Shown in pieces: positions 1 to 11,890 of a stretch of 64,000 nucleotides of DNA (position 1 is the stretch's first letter; each line of letters begins with the position of its first letter). The translations under genes and the position numbers were made by a program. This DNA is from Austropuccinia psidii. Taxonomy: Eukaryota; Basidiomycota; Pucciniomycetes; Pucciniales; Sphaerophragmiaceae. Location: assembly GCA_023105745.1 (NCBI GenBank), contig JALGQZ010000011.1:15033975-15097974 (forward strand), given 5' to 3'. The notes below the pieces were generated by a model, which was not told the origin of the DNA, made no database searches, and saw only the letters and a list, made by a program, of their open reading frames with translations.

Positions 1-586
1 GGATCCTCAATTACACTTGGCTCCTTCTAAGAATTGTATTTTTTCATGCAGCAAGCCAAAGATTTTAGACAATGTGTCATATATCCAGCTTTTGAAACAT
101 CTAAAAGATACACAGCCTCAGCTCCGTTATTATTGCAAACTACCACATCCATAGGGCTCAGCCGTTTTGAGATGTTTTGCAACTGAACACACTTATCTCT
201 CATGGCGTTTTGGAATGAAGCTTTCTAGGCAATCCACAAATAACATTATTTATGTTAGGAAAGGAGAGTCAGATATTGAATTTGCTAAGATCATTCATAT
301 TCTTGAGTTGGGAGACCATGATATTCATAATGGCCCCATCTTGATGGTACATTTGATGGAATCTGTGAAAAGTTGAGAGGTAGGATTTGAAGGGGTGGAT
401 TCTTTTTTAGCTCAGTGGAAACTCAAACATTTGCAATTAGAGTATATAGTGGGTTTCATATCGGTATCAGCCATTTTGGGGCTCGGAGCATACCTAAATC
501 TCCCTGCATTGACTTTGGGTTACAAAGATGCAAGTATTTTAGCTTTCCCCATTGACAAAATGGTGGGACTGGAACATTTTGATTAG
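1..586 (+). pseudogene. Tnp2-like transposase, C-terminal fragment
   Basis: One frame (from base 2) reads through to the stop at 584-586, broken by stops at 152-154 and 374-376. The C-terminus, with LGAYLNLPA followed by FPIDKMVGLEHFD, matches the end of the transposase in copy 2, which closes CPIDKLVGLEQFE at 56209. The general layout ('NNIIYV', a 'LGAY..LP..TLG' block, then a short hydrophobic end) is what I know from the C-termini of Tnp2/KDZ transposases in rusts. The catalytic core would lie left of base 1. It is a decayed copy, and family assignment depends mainly on copy 2. Confidence 0.55.
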
Positions 587-1039
587 ATTTTTTTTATTTT
601 TTTCTCTCCATGTTAAAAATTTATATTTTTCTAAAAAAAAATTATTTGAGATATTTCTTCTTTGCGTATTTTTATGAAAGTCTTATAAATTAAAAATTCA
701 CTTTTATACTGATTTTATTCATGTTGTAAACTGCCCATGTTCAAAAACTGTCTTAAAAATGCAAGATCACAAATGTTACAATCACGCCCCCTTTATTCAC
801 AATGAAATTTCAATTTTATTCAATCACATCATCAACCCAATAACACACACAAGTGCAATTCTTATTCACACCACAAAAACACTACAAAACTATATAGTTT
901 CAAATCAGAATCCATGTATTGTAAAATCCCTAAGGTGATAGCTAATATTTTACCGTTTTTCTATATACTTCATTCTTTTAATCATATTTAAATAAAATAA
1001 ATCAGACACAATCAAAAATATATACATGATTTAAATTTT
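587..1039. other. AT-rich intergenic between convergent transposon genes
   Basis: This is the shared 3' space between the transposase fragment and the minus-strand hypothetical gene. I see no open frame or RNA gene in it, only AT-rich sequence with A/T runs. Confidence 0.6.
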
Positions 1040-2834
1040 TCAAGAGTTCCATGCATTTGGTAAGCTAAAAAAACTATTTTGCGATTGCTGGAGTGTATCG
1101 TCACTATGGTAATCTTGCATTTCAGTATCTTCATCCAATAGGTGAGTCAATCTTTCTGCTTGACAATTGTTTTCCTTGTTTATTTCTTCTCCATTGCTAA
1201 TATCTTCAGCTTCAAGATCTTCAAGCTCATTGCTATGGTCAGTGTCTAGCGCATTGTCATTTTGTATTTCATGTGATATGTCATATGCTTCAATTACCTC
1301 CTCCCAATGCAAGGCAGTAAATCGTTTGTCACTTAGCCTTTCATCAGGGTGTGGTGTTCCTAGAAGTGATTTTGAGGCATCGGGAAGGAATGCAATCGTA
1401 TGGTGCAACTATTAAACCAATCTGGGTCATAGAAGTCAATCGGAAGGCCTTTAGGAGCCAAATTGCTTATTAATCCCCTTCCTTCTTCTGCGATGTGACA
1501 TTCACGCCTTTGAATATTCTTTCTACTAGTACGTTCAGCTTTAACAATCTCTTCATCAACCCTGCGCATGGAAATGTTGGCCTTTTCAGAACCGCATTCC
1601 ATTTTTTTGATTGTATACTTTTGGCTTATTGGATCAAATTTGTCCTCACTGTGTGCTTCAGGGTCGGCTAAGATTATTTGATATCTGTTTGGAAACCCAT
1701 TGGCAACAGCAAATGTATATCGAAGATTTCTAAGCTTAAGAATAAAACAACAATTTGGTCAGTCAAGCTTCTCCTATTTATAATCAGTCCTTACTAACCC
1801 TAAGTCTATATCGCAAAACTGCTTTTCTTTCTGGATCTTTCACATGTTTTGGGCCATATACCAGTGAACAAAGTGGTTGTAAACACTGTTAAGTAGCTGA
1901 ATGTTCTCAACATACATCAAGTTTATATTCATGTACTCATAGGCTCCACTGATAGCTATTTGACGAAATGTTTGTATAGCACTGATCCTGCATGCTTTTT
2001 TATACAGGGTATCACTTGCCTCATTAAGATCTGGAGCCCATCGACAAATCCCAAGTCTTGCTAGAGATGCAACAACATATTTGATTGAGAAATTACTCAT
2101 GTGAATGATCGCATTTCTGAGTTTTTTCTTTCCCGGTGGAGTATTTCTTAAAGTGAGTATCTCTCCTAAAGGAACCAATGGAAGCGTATTGTGGTTTTCT
2201 GATTGAGTCACAATGTCACTCAAGAAGGAGAAGCAAGTATTGAATTCTTTCAACATGGTGTAGTTGGGTGATATGGGGACGGAGTTTTGGTAGATTAGGC
2301 CCCACAAAAGCTTAATGTGCTCGCAGAATGCTTTCTGAAAAGTCAATTCAAGTTATAAGTGAGTTTGAATGAATACAAGATTCTAATAATAGATTATGTT
2401 ACCTTTGTAGGCTGAAATGCCTCAGGAATTTCACTTTGTAAAAGCTGGTTGGGGCTTTGCTTTTGAGGTGGGGTAAAAATTTGTTTTTGAAGCATTTTAT
2501 TGGGTGTAGGGGTAGTCTTAAGCTTGGTATTTTGATTATTTGCTAGTAAATTGGGTGAGTGCTCCTTATGCAGTGTAGGTTGATTGAAGCTTTTTGAGCA
2601 AAATCTTTGGATTTGTTTCCCCTTACCTTTAGACTTGGCAGACACATTTCTTATTGCATTCTCTTGAAGGTTGAATTTGTGGAGTAGGGCTTCTAAGTTT
2701 TGATCATTCCTATTCATTTTTAGTTTGAGTTGTCTAATGTGCTCATATTGTTGATTCACTACTTGTAATAAATTAGGTTCACTCAATTCTTCAAACCCAT
2801 ATGAAGAGGAACTTTTATTGTAGTCGGAGTTCAT
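1040..2834 (-). pseudogene. Rust-lineage hypothetical protein carried by transposon copy 1
   Basis: This is a multi-exon gene of a family I recognise only from rust fungi; its function is unknown. The start at 2834 (MNSDYNKSSS) sits in CATCACCTATGAA, a context shared with copy 2. Exon 1 (146 aa to ..EAFQPTK) has a likely coiled coil around residues 22-52 and a basic, Gln/Lys/Pro-rich tail. A donor AAAG|GTAACA at about 2400 and an acceptor TTTTCAG at about 2338 remove a ~63-bp intron. Exon 2 continues KAFCEHIKLLWGLIY and contains CRWAPDLNEASDTLY. Further exons carry KGLPIDFYDPDWFN, then FLPDASKSLLGTPHPDERLSD and an acidic tail ending LPNAWNS at 1040. A TGA after 'HWYMAQNM' (near 1845) and a frameshift near 1408 break it. 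Its tail faces the transposase tail. Confidence 0.65.
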
Positions 2835-3520
2835 AGGTGATGCTAATGAGGAAATGGATTGATTTAGGAAGCAATTGAAAAGTTATTATATCAGTTGTTG
2901 GCTCTACTGATGCTGGAAATAGATGATTTATGAATGAAAAAAATGGTAAATATAGTGAAAAATACTATGAATGTATGTGAGAGGAGTATAAAAGACTTTG
3001 GTGAATGAGAACGCTAATATAATGACAAAGATCAAGACAAGTAGTCTGATCAGATAAAACATCTGTAGTTGATAAACGTTTGAGGGAAGAAACTACTATG
3101 AGCAGAAAAAATCAGACAGGATGTAGTGATTAAATTTTCTCAGAAAAGAAGAAAGTAAAATGCAGCATAAAAAACAAGACCAAAGTTTGTGTAACCATCA
3201 CAAAGGAAAAAAAAATTAAGAATTTTGTTGAGTGAAAAAATCACTCATAAAGGTATTTTTTTAAAGTTTAAAAATCTCAAAATTAATTGATTAATGTGTA
3301 GAAATCTCGTATGTTCTTTTGTAGTTTTTACTGGGAATGTTTGGACCATACTGTAAAGAAGCCTTTTATGGCACAATGCCATTATAGAAATTTGTTTAGC
3401 AAAAAAATCCTTTGACATTTCTATTGGTCACAGAATTACCCAATGAAAGAACAGTGTAATTTAAAGTACAATACTGTGTACACTTTGTGTAATGAATGCA
3501 CTATAATGACATTGTGCAAA

Positions 3521-3589
3521 GCACTGCACACCCCCATGTCTACGTCCAGGTGACGTACACATCCATACGTCACATGATTTCCGCAAGTG
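3521..3589. repeat. Terminal region of transposon copy 1
   Basis: This is the terminal ~65 bp of the element. Its inward reading starts CACTTGCGGAA and includes ACGTATGGATG and TACGTCACC. The terminus of copy 2 at 59235 starts CACTCCTGGAA and also carries GCGGACGTA, GGATACGTCA and CTGACGC. Repeated ACGT-core motifs near the end resemble the subterminal binding sites of CACTA elements. That function is inferred. Confidence 0.5.
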
Positions 3590-3681
3590 ACGGTAGAATA
3601 ACTGCCTGTCAAACTTGAATGGACACGGGTTCATTCAAGAACTTGAAAGCTGTAGACGGGGGTTCGACTCCCTCACTCGAA
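3590..3681 (+). pseudogene. tRNA-Asp(GTC), 3' part, 5' part removed by transposon copy 1
   Basis: The sequence starts at linear position 15 of the tRNA and holds the end of the D-arm (GGTAGAAT), the anticodon stem start ACTGC, loop CTGTCA (anticodon GTC), the hairpin intron and a full T-arm. The T-arm GGGGG-TTCGACT-CCCTC pairs well and gives a perfect B box, GGTTCGACTCC. The acceptor strand is ACTCGAA. The A box is lost because transposon copy 1 sits directly upstream, so this copy should be inactive. Confidence 0.7.
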
Positions 3682-3940
3682 GATTTGATATCCTACCTTC
3701 TAACTATATCTGAGGAATTTTTTTTTGAAGAATATCTTGAACTCATCTCAAACATTTTCACTTAGCGGACTTGCAATTTCCAAAGATCCACTACTGACAT
3801 AATGGGTAAAGGGCGTGGAAGACAATACTGATAATTCCAGTCCTAGAAACTAATTACTCCTTCCTTTGAATGTGCCAATCCAAATTGACAGTATTCAATA
3901 GGTGACATATTAGTAACCCAAATGGGAATACTTAAAATAG
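3682..3940. repeat. Short inter-tRNA spacer (joined ends of blocks B and A)
   Basis: The first ~110 bp match the start of block B after the other tRNA copies (GATATCCTA..TTCTAACTA). The rest matches the end of block A before the tRNA (TGATAA..., CCTTCCTTTGA, then GGTGACATATTAGTAACCCA). The two parts meet near 3800, so two tRNA-Asp units are only ~0.35 kb apart here, against ~3.9 kb elsewhere. Either this is a deleted unit or the original short form. Confidence 0.6.
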
Positions 3941-3962
3941 TCTGAATTAGTTCAACGGTAGA
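3941..3962 (+). pseudogene. tRNA-Asp, 5' half, split by solo LTR
   Basis: The acceptor strand TCTGAAT and the A box TAGTTCAACGG are present, followed by TAGA. The gene is then cut by the 3963-5393 LTR and resumes at 5394. The duplicated bases GTAGA (3958-3962 and 5394-5398) mark the insertion. Confidence 0.75.
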
Positions 3963-5393
3963 TGTCAGGTTGATACTATGATAAAGGTATAACTAGGCTA
4001 ATTACAACTTTAACTGTGTATGTGACACAGCAGAAAGTGATTTTTAAAAGAGGTTTATAAGGTTTATGATAAGATAAAAGGGTTCTACTATTGAGAAATA
4101 GTGGTGGTGAGCGCTATTGAGAACCCTGGGTGCAGGCTTTATCTGTTGGATTACAATAATAAAGTCTACAATAATTAAAGATTATAATTATACCTGATTA
4201 TTTAACCAAGAGTAAAACTGTTTTTGACAGTTTAATACGTTGGTTATTCAAGAGCAGGATGAGGAAAGGTTTTTGGCAGTGAAAAGCCCTCCTTTTATCC
4301 TGAAATTGAGGTGAAAAGGCTGTTAGACCTTTTCATGTAGAGGAAGTGAAGATTTTTCACTCCTTATGACAGGCTTGTGGTTTGCAAACAGCCTGTATAC
4401 TCTGCATTGGGCTCATATGTGGTTTTGAAACCACATCTGGGCAGTTTTCACCAATACAGGGTGAAAATTTTCATCTGGGGACCTCACAGCCTGATTCTGA
4501 CGTGTATGACGCATAGAATGCTGTACAGAAACTGTATGGGACCCCAGTATTGACTGACATATGAGGTATTGAAGTAACAACATGATTTTTTGTCTATTTG
4601 ACACCTCATATTCATGGTTATAGGGTATTATCCCATGGTAAGGCTGTATATGACAGCAGGTGGGATTTTTACCTTAAAATGGTCATAACTCTGTCGGTTT
4701 TTGAGATATCAAGCTCAACGTTGGTTCATTGAATAGCCCTGTATGAGCTCTACACAATGGTACCCAACTTGACATGGTTATCATTAAATATGGCAAAGTT
4801 ATCCCATGTACAAGTGTTTTTATACATTGGCGTGTTTTGGGCAAGAGCTGTATTAAGCTTGTTTGGCCAATAACTTCTGTTCTAGTTGAGATATGAGAAA
4901 ATGGATGACACCATCAGATAGCCCTGATTGTGCTCTTTCCAAAAAGACCCCACTTTAAGTATCTCACACTAAAACTGTAAAAGTTAGATGAGAGGTGAAT
5001 ATTTTGTTCACCCTTATTTGGTCTGAATTTGACCATAACTCAAGTAATACTGGTGCTAGCTCAGTTTGGCTAGTACCATTGGATAGCCCTGGCTTAGAGC
5101 TTCATTTTGAATACCCATTTGATGGGGTTAAGCCTCTCCTTCTAGATTTTAGATGAGAGGTGAAAATTAAGGTTTATGCTCAGCAATAACTTTGAGCAGG
5201 AATAACTTTGTTATTTCTTGTCCTATGGTGATGGGACTTATATTTTCAGGAAGAGGTGAGTTTCCTCTTTCTTTTGATACCTTTTGAGCTAATTTGGCTC
5301 AGCTCCATGTTTTGGTGGTATTTTGGCTATACCATTGGTTTATGGTATTTTGGCTGTCATGCTTGTGCTCTGGTTTTGAGTCACAGGCTGACA
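3963..5393. mobile_element. Solo LTR, gypsy family R, inside tRNA-Asp
   Basis: The element starts TGTCAGGTTG and ends CAGGCTGACA, so the termini are TG..CA with a short inverted repeat (TGTCAG/CTGACA). It is flanked by a perfect 5-bp duplication, GTAGA. Length is 1431 bp with no coding capacity. It matches the LTRs that flank gypsy 1 (starting ~9255 and 21507) and the 45089 copy, including the stretch around ACTATTGAGAAATAGTGG. This is the signature of a retrotransposon removed by LTR-LTR recombination. I first took it for a MITE; the 5-bp duplication and the gypsy linkage make a solo LTR the better reading. Confidence 0.8.
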
Positions 5394-5482
5394 GTAGAAT
5401 AACTGCCTGTCAAACTTGAATGGACATGGGTGCATTCAAGAACTTGAAAGCTGTAGACGGGGGTCCAACCTCCTCACTCATA
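5394..5482 (+). pseudogene. tRNA-Asp, 3' half, split by solo LTR
   Basis: It resumes with GTAGAATAACTGCCTGTCA, the hairpin intron and the acceptor strand ACTCATA. The B box is degraded (GGGTCCAACCTCC), so this copy was probably already inactive apart from the LTR insertion. Confidence 0.7.
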
Positions 5483-7419
5483 GAGTTGATATCCTAGCTC
5501 CTAGCTATATCTGGAGAGATTATTTTGAAGCGTGTCTTGATGGATCTCAGACCTTTTCACTTCACAGGCTTGCTCTTTCCAAAGACGCTACCCACAAATT
5601 GGTCTAAAACGTTACCCTTTTCATCTCTGTGACATTGTAATCCAATGGGCTTCATAAAGAATTAAGAGTCTCAAAAATCACAATATCCCCTATTTTTGTA
5701 GTATTTCCGGAGAAGATTTCAGGCGTGAGGAATAAAAATGCCAAATTAATTCATTGCCAACATTAGCAGTAGCAAGTTCCTTGAGTATTTGAAAAAGTTC
5801 CAAATATAATGTAGGATATTTTTCGCTTTCATCAAGATTAAAAAGATCCCTGACCTTCTTTTCTTCAGCGTTCCGATATTCACAACGTGATCACATATCT
5901 TTTGAAAATTCATGTATGCCAATCAACACATCCGCAAAAGTTCTGATAAGGGTCATGGTTCTTGAAGCTATAAGGAGTGTGGATATTAATCTTGAAGTCA
6001 TTTGAAATATCAATTGGCTTAAAGATAGTCTTTTTTATGATGGGAGAAAATAAAGGGTGGAAGAATCGATTTTTTGGAATTTGAAATAACTTTTCAACTG
6101 ACTTCTTTTTCTAAAAGATTTTGTTAAAAAGTAAGTGAAACGAAAATCTTGTTTCATATTGAGAAATCTCATTTTTCAAATTACACAGTATATAAGGAAT
6201 ATATTGATAATATTTCATCTTGTATATGGGTTTGGAATGTTCAGATCGATTGGAGACTTCTTTCCTTGAAATATATTGGAGAAGATATAAATATATATCT
6301 TTTTTAAAAGGATTCGCGATCTAATAATTTTGTGAAGAACAGATCTTTAATATAATTTGTATATATCCACTTGTCTCAACCAATTTTAAAAACAAAAATT
6401 CTGAATGGCGGAAGTTTTCTACAGGTGTGTATATCCCAAACAAATGAGTTTGAAAGGCGCTATGATTCAGCGTGTTATCTTTTTTAGAGAAGATATCATT
6501 TATTTTCTCTCAAAAAGGAACTTCCATCAAGATACCCTTTCCTACCCTGGGAAGTGAGAAGAAAACAAAACTTGTTATTGTGGCATTGAAAGTTACATTT
6601 TCAATTTCATTCAAAGCACAAAAACTGACAATGTGAAACAATTGAATAAAATAACCTGAAAATGCCTCATATACTCTTACTAAAAATTTTATAGTATATA
6701 GTTTTTAGATAATAATAATATTCTAAATTTTATGGAAACTTCATACAGTTGAAGAGAATTTGATGCCGCTTAAAAAGATTATTTAAGAAAATATCTCAGG
6801 GCTTGAGTTTGGAAGGAAGAGTGATTTTTGCTATCAAACTAGTAATTGTAGGGAAAAGCTTGTTTTCTAATAGTTGACCCCATAATATCACAGAGTATCT
6901 TGTGCTCCCAATTCATTTGAAATCACCATTTGTTGCAATTTTGAAGTATTGAAAAAATGAGCACAAAATACCATACATGAAATAACTTCCTTTCAATGGC
7001 CTTGTGAATAAGTTCCTTCAATGCAAAACTACTATAGTATCACAACGTGAATATTAAACATGATCTTACTAAAGGGGCAAAATCTAAACGTGTTATCAAA
7101 AAGAGCACTTGAAATAATGAAAAATTATGCATATATCTTGAATCCTAAATTCTTTCACCAAAATATTTTATCTCAGTATGATGTTGATATTTGGGATTAT
7201 AGGAAATTCCTTTCAACTTGACAATAACATTAAACATAAACTGAGTATTCCCCAGGAAACTTACAGTATGTGGTTATTTGTCCATGCAATATACTCTATT
7301 GATTGGTATCAATATCTTATACAAGGATGAGAATGGAAAATATGATTAATTTGTATCCTTTTAAAAACTTTTCTTGATTTAATATTTCATTGTTTATGGT
7401 CAAGTAAATACTGACACTT
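5483..7419. repeat. Array spacer block B, copy 1
   Basis: This block follows the tRNA and is homologous over most of its length to 37240-37498 plus 42776-45088 and to 59323-60609. It is AT-rich, with minus-strand coding-like remnants described separately. It is interrupted at 7419 by the P-type solo LTR and resumes at 9210-9254, after which gypsy 1 begins at the same point as the LTR at 45089 in copy 2. Confidence 0.7.
5690..6760 (-). pseudogene. Unassigned coding-like remnant in block B, copy 1
   Basis: On the minus strand two segments keep protein-like similarity with the other B copies. One (about 6480-6660) reads CQFLCFE and then GRKGYLDGSSFLRENK. The other (about 5740-5895) reads REYRNAEEKKVRDLFN followed by KYPTLYLELFQILKEL. 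Both are broken by stops. The second segment is predicted charged and helical. I do not recognise the family. The conservation of frame between copies is the only evidence that it was coding. Confidence 0.35.
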
Positions 7420-9209
7420 TGTGAGCCTGAGAGTTATTTTAATATACCCAAAAGACCATGAATAACAAAATTATGTCATAATTATGAATATATGAATTTA
7501 TTTATATTATACAAACAAAAATTAAATATGAATGGAAATTTATATAAAAATTTAAACATTTCATTATAAGAAAAAATTAAAATTACATCAAAATTTAAAA
7601 ATTTGAAAACACAATTTTACTTGAAAAAAGGAAGTAAAAATGAGTTTTCAACAAAAATAGTAAAATTAAGATATGTTTAGAGAAAAGTTAAAGAAAAACT
7701 ATTATATATTTTTCTCCAATAAATAAATGTATGAAAATTATTTCACCATTGGATTCCTCATAAAATATAAGATAGGGTCACCTCTGGGTGAAATTTCTGT
7801 AACTCAACTCTGAATAAGCTTAAATTCTGTTTTTAGTATTTTATGAATAAAAATTTAAAATCCTCAAAAGCATAATTTAACTAACACCAACTGTGGTTTT
7901 ACCCATCAATTTTGGTGTTAAAGTTAAGGTGTGGTGTGTAAATTAGCAGCTTCAAGGAATTGAAGTATTTTTAATTGAAATGTCAAAATGTGTGGATGTA
8001 TTACATAATTGAACTTTCATTTAAATATGAGGTTTCAATTATTGGAATTGTGTACTGTAAAAAATAAATTGAATTGCATATGCAAATTACAAATATAATA
8101 ATGATGAGGAATTAAAGAAAGAATAAATTGGTAAGATTAATCCTGGGGGGGCAAAGGAATATTGGGTACAATGGTTCCAAAATACCCCAAATTCCTAGCT
8201 GACAGACATGGGATGTCAAAATTAACACAAAGGTCCATACATTATGGCATGGAATTGATCACAGGGTCTGTGACTCAATTTATGATGAGGATTGGTTTTC
8301 AACTAGGGGAGTTTTAACTGCTGCCAAGAGGGTGAAACTACACTTAAGCTAAAAAATATTGGAAAAACAGTTTTGAGTTGTATTGATGTCTCTTACGCAC
8401 ATTCTGATGTGTTTTGAAGGCTTTAAACCAGGTATTGCTATACCAATGGCTTATTTAATGGTCTAAAATGCCTCAAACCAGCCATTTTTGGTCCAAGCAG
8501 GGTTCAATTATGCCATAATTCATTTAGATGTTTTCAGAGTGTTCCTCACGACTGAGAAGAGTAAATGTGCTTTTGGAGTAAGAGAAATTCTGTTAATAAA
8601 AGAATGTCTTATTTTCCCCACTTCATTCTTCATGTTATAACCTTTTCCTTTAAAAATTAGTTTAAATACTTTCAACGCAATCAATAAAATATTTCAACCA
8701 CCACTTTTATATCATTTTAAAACTTCAACCATGTTAAAAAATCATTCTAGTCATTTTTTTAATTCTTAAAATCAATTTAACCCTTGAACCACCCCAAAAT
8801 TGAATTAAAACATCCTTCATGACTGTTAACTTTTTTGCTTTGTTTCCAAATTCACTAGGGTCACTTTTGGGTGTGTCTCCTCTTTAATAATCTCTTCAAA
8901 TAATTTTGCATATTAATCTCCTTCAATTCTTTTCTCAATTTATTCCAATTAAAATTGTATTTGAAGGAATTTCTGTTTTTGCGTTAAATATCTCTTGTAA
9001 AGTATTTTGGGATAAATTTTTATTGTTGGTAAGACAATAAATCATTTTAATACTATTGTTTTATACCAAAAAAGTTAAAAAAAAGCTTGGTGTGTTTTCT
9101 CCTTGAAATTCCACATTTTACTATATGTTGTCAAATTTTACCTTATGAAAATTTTGACAACAGGAAAAGTACTTAATTTGTGATCAAATTTTCATATCCA
9201 CACCTTAAA
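7420..9209. mobile_element. Solo LTR, gypsy family P (copy 1)
   Basis: It starts TGTGAGCCTGAG and ends CCACACCTTAAA, with a 5-bp duplication CACTT at 7415-7419 and 9210-9214. Length is 1790 bp and no ORF of interest is present. It matches the solo LTR at 61372-63208 throughout, the LTRs of gypsy 2 (22128-25387, 31699-32830) and partial copies at 16003 and 49588. The flanks join exactly as the uninterrupted block B reads at ~45030 (GACACTCATCTCCAGC). Confidence 0.75.
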
Positions 9210-9254
9210 CACTTATCTCCAGCTGTAATTTCAAACAAATCAATTCTACTTCTA

Positions 9255-10783
9255 TTTCAGGCTGAGTGTACATAACAGATATAAATTTTTAATTACAAGG
9301 TTCAAGTATGACTGTGAGATGTGTAGGTGGAGTCATTATAAAATTTGATAGGGCTCCACTATTGGGAATTGTGGTTATGAGCCAGTTAAGACCCCATTTT
9401 GAAGTGGTTATGAATTGATTTATTATAATAAACACTAGAATAATTATTATTATGGTAACATATTTATATATTCTAAGGGTTCCTTCTGTTCAAGCTGGCA
9501 TAACCACATAAGAATATACTGATAAGAGGTGGAGGTATTTTTCTAGGTGGGAAGACCTTATTTTATCTCAATTAAGGTTGAAAAGAGGTAGATTACTTCT
9601 GACCACATTTCTAGAGTGAAGAATTTCACTCAGGTGGTTGGGTTGTGGTTCAATACAACCAGAAACATCTGTATCAGTTTCCAAATGTGATTTCAGACCC
9701 ACATATCAACCTTCTTCACCCATAAGAGGTAAAACATTTGACCACCAAAGGTTTAAGGTGTATCATTTGATCCACAATGCATCTAGAAAGGTTATGATAA
9801 TTCCTGCGTGACCTTTATTACACATTTTATGAGGGGAAATTTAAAATAATCAATTGGGTTGTTTTGACACATAATTAAATTCTATGTGATTGATACCCAC
9901 CTTAATGTTAGATACCAATTTGAGTGCATCTATGAGATATGCATTATGAGTATTAAAATGATATATAGCATTTTAACTGCTTTGAAACCTCATGATTGAG
10001 CTTTATGGGATAATGTTCCACAGTAACACTTGGTGTTCAATTATAACCTTAAAAAATGAATAAATCTGTCACTTTTTAAGATAAAGAGGGCTTCAATTTG
10101 GTTCAAATTTTCGCTAAACATGAGACCAATATGATGGCTATGCAGTCACTAAAGGTGGTTAACATTTTTTAAAATAGTAATTTTCTTATGTTTCATATAA
10201 AAATTCATTTAGCTTCTGATTGATGTAAGATAGTGGGAAAAGGGTTTAATTTCTATTATGCCCTGTTCTAGTCCTTCTAGAAAATTTTCAATTTGAAAGA
10301 TCTCCCATCAAACCTTTGGAGGTCAAATGAGAGATTGAAATAGTACTTTTTTTCAAGTGAGTTAAAAATACTTGGTATGGTCATTTCTGATCCATTCATC
10401 ATAAAGCCTTAAATGTGGTACAATTTGATTGCCCTTATTTAAAGATTCAATAAGAAACTCCATTGGGTAGCTCAGTTGTTTTATCTATGGATTTTAGATT
10501 TTTGCTGAATATTCATTTTCATGCTCAGGAAGGGCTTTTAACCTTAATTACTTGGTTAAATGTTATCTTTTGGTTATTTCATGGAAGCTGAGGATTTTAT
10601 CTTTATTTTGGTCAAGCTTAAAGATTATTTTTGTTTATTTCTGTATTTTTTTGTGGCCTTATTGTAGATATATTAGTTTTAGCAAGTGTTCAAAGTTGTG
10701 TTTTTCAACCTCTCTTGGTTACCATGTTTGTGATACTTCTTGGATATGATGCTTGTGCTATAGCTTTGAGTCACAGGATGTCA
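9255..10783 (-). mobile_element. LTR (3') of gypsy 1, family R
   Basis: It starts TTTCAGGCTGAG (from TGTCAG) and ends CACAGGATGTCA (from CTGACA), ~1.53 kb. It lies directly downstream of the C-terminal end of the minus-strand gypsy 1 polyprotein, where a 3' LTR belongs. The purine-rich strand GGGAGTGTA adjoining it at 10784 could be the polypurine tract. It matches the solo LTR at 3963 in order. Confidence 0.65.
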
Positions 10784-11890
10784 TACACTCCCTTCAAAAA
10801 GGGCTCATTATTGATGAAAATGTTTTTTCTTCCTGGAGGATTTCACTCCCCTGAGGTGGATTTGTCCATCAGATATATTTTGTTCCAAACACCATTTGTC
10901 TTTGTCTTCTGCCTGGGTCTTAAACCTTACACGTTATGATCTATGATCTTTCCAATTGCTGTGAACTTCACTAGCTCGTATTATCCTTCCCACTGGGCAA
11001 TGTGTATCTTCTTCCACTATTTTCCCTGTTTAAGGGGCTGTTCTCCTCTTTTCAAATTTGTCTTCATCTCTTGGATTAGAAGGTTTGACAATACAAACTG
11101 GCAAACTGGATGTCTTCTGGACAGTTCCTCAGTGAGTTTTGTCTTCACTGCATTCTTCCCCACCAGTTTGATTATGGTAAGGAGCCCTAAATAGGAGTAC
11201 CCCATCTTAATGGGACCTTTAAGGATGTTAAAGTTAAGTTTTTAGACTAATACTTGATTCACTTCTTTGAAACAAGTTTTCTTATGACTCTTTTCATATC
11301 CATTTTTTCTTTGTTTTCCCTTGTGATTCATCTTCCTGCAGTATCACAGGAATTCTTAAATTTAGTATGGAATTCTTTTGATGTTATTTATACATTTACT
11401 AGATTCTTTTTCAAGTAGGCCACTCGTAACATAGGGGACATCCTTTCTAAAGTGTAGATTGTGTTTTTACTTTCACAGATTGTTCACTGGTGTTATAAGT
11501 AAGTTGAACTTCAGGAAGGGTTTTCACCCAATCACGGATATATTTCTCATGGTCCCAGTATTCCATCCCATATCCACTGAATATTCTGAAAAGGTCTTCT
11601 GGTGGCCAAATTACTATACATATTCATCCAAAACTCTGATGTGAATTTGAGTTTTCTATTAAAGATGGTGATTCTAGATATTCTGAAGTGTGCAATTATG
11701 CTATTCCAGAGAATTATTGATGTGTCCATTTCTCTATACTCCTTTCTAAAAGGAAGGAATTTTACACTCTTACTGAAGCTGTCTACTATTACTAGTCAGG
11801 CATTGAGCCGTCTTTTCCTCCTAGGACAAGTCATGTAACCCAGTCCACCTTGATTCCTTCACAGCCATGGGAAAGAACCCCACAATTTCT
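10784..11890 (-). pseudogene. Gypsy 1 pol, integrase core to C-terminal tail
   Basis: The N-terminal side (near 11840) reads KVDWVT then LVLGGK, the usual start of the gypsy integrase core. Next comes [16 protein letters not shown], where the second catalytic Asp of the usual DRDPKFTSEFW is Asn. The C-terminal region has IIKLVGKNAVKTKLTEEL..HPV, the familiar SH3-like 'GPF..NAV..L..E...HP' segment. A chromodomain-like end follows, EDKDKWCLEQNISDGQ..LRG, matching 48578-48787. Many stops and frame changes make it inactive. Confidence 0.65.

Larger units (their letters stand above)
1..3589. mobile_element. Tnp2-type DNA transposon, copy 1 (left-truncated by window)
   Basis: This is the right-hand part of a two-gene DNA transposon. 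It holds the 3' end of a Tnp2-like transposase on the plus strand (1-586) and, tail-to-tail, a rust-family gene on the minus strand (1040-2834). The right terminus reads ...CCGCAAGTG at 3589, so the element begins CACTTGCGG on the other strand, which fits the CACT. termini of CACTA-type elements. The last ~65 bp are rich in ACGTA/ACGTC motifs, as in copy 2 at 53105-59235. The flank starts ACGGTAGAATAAC, which is the middle of a tRNA-Asp gene. The same two genes occur in the same relative arrangement in copy 2, in opposite orientation. The left terminus lies outside the window, so a target duplication cannot be tested. Confidence 0.7.

Noticed and set aside
3963..5393. First read as a MITE-like DNA transposon because of its terminal inverted repeat
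   Set aside because: The TG..CA ends, the 5-bp duplication and the match to sequence flanking gypsy pol make a solo LTR the better call.
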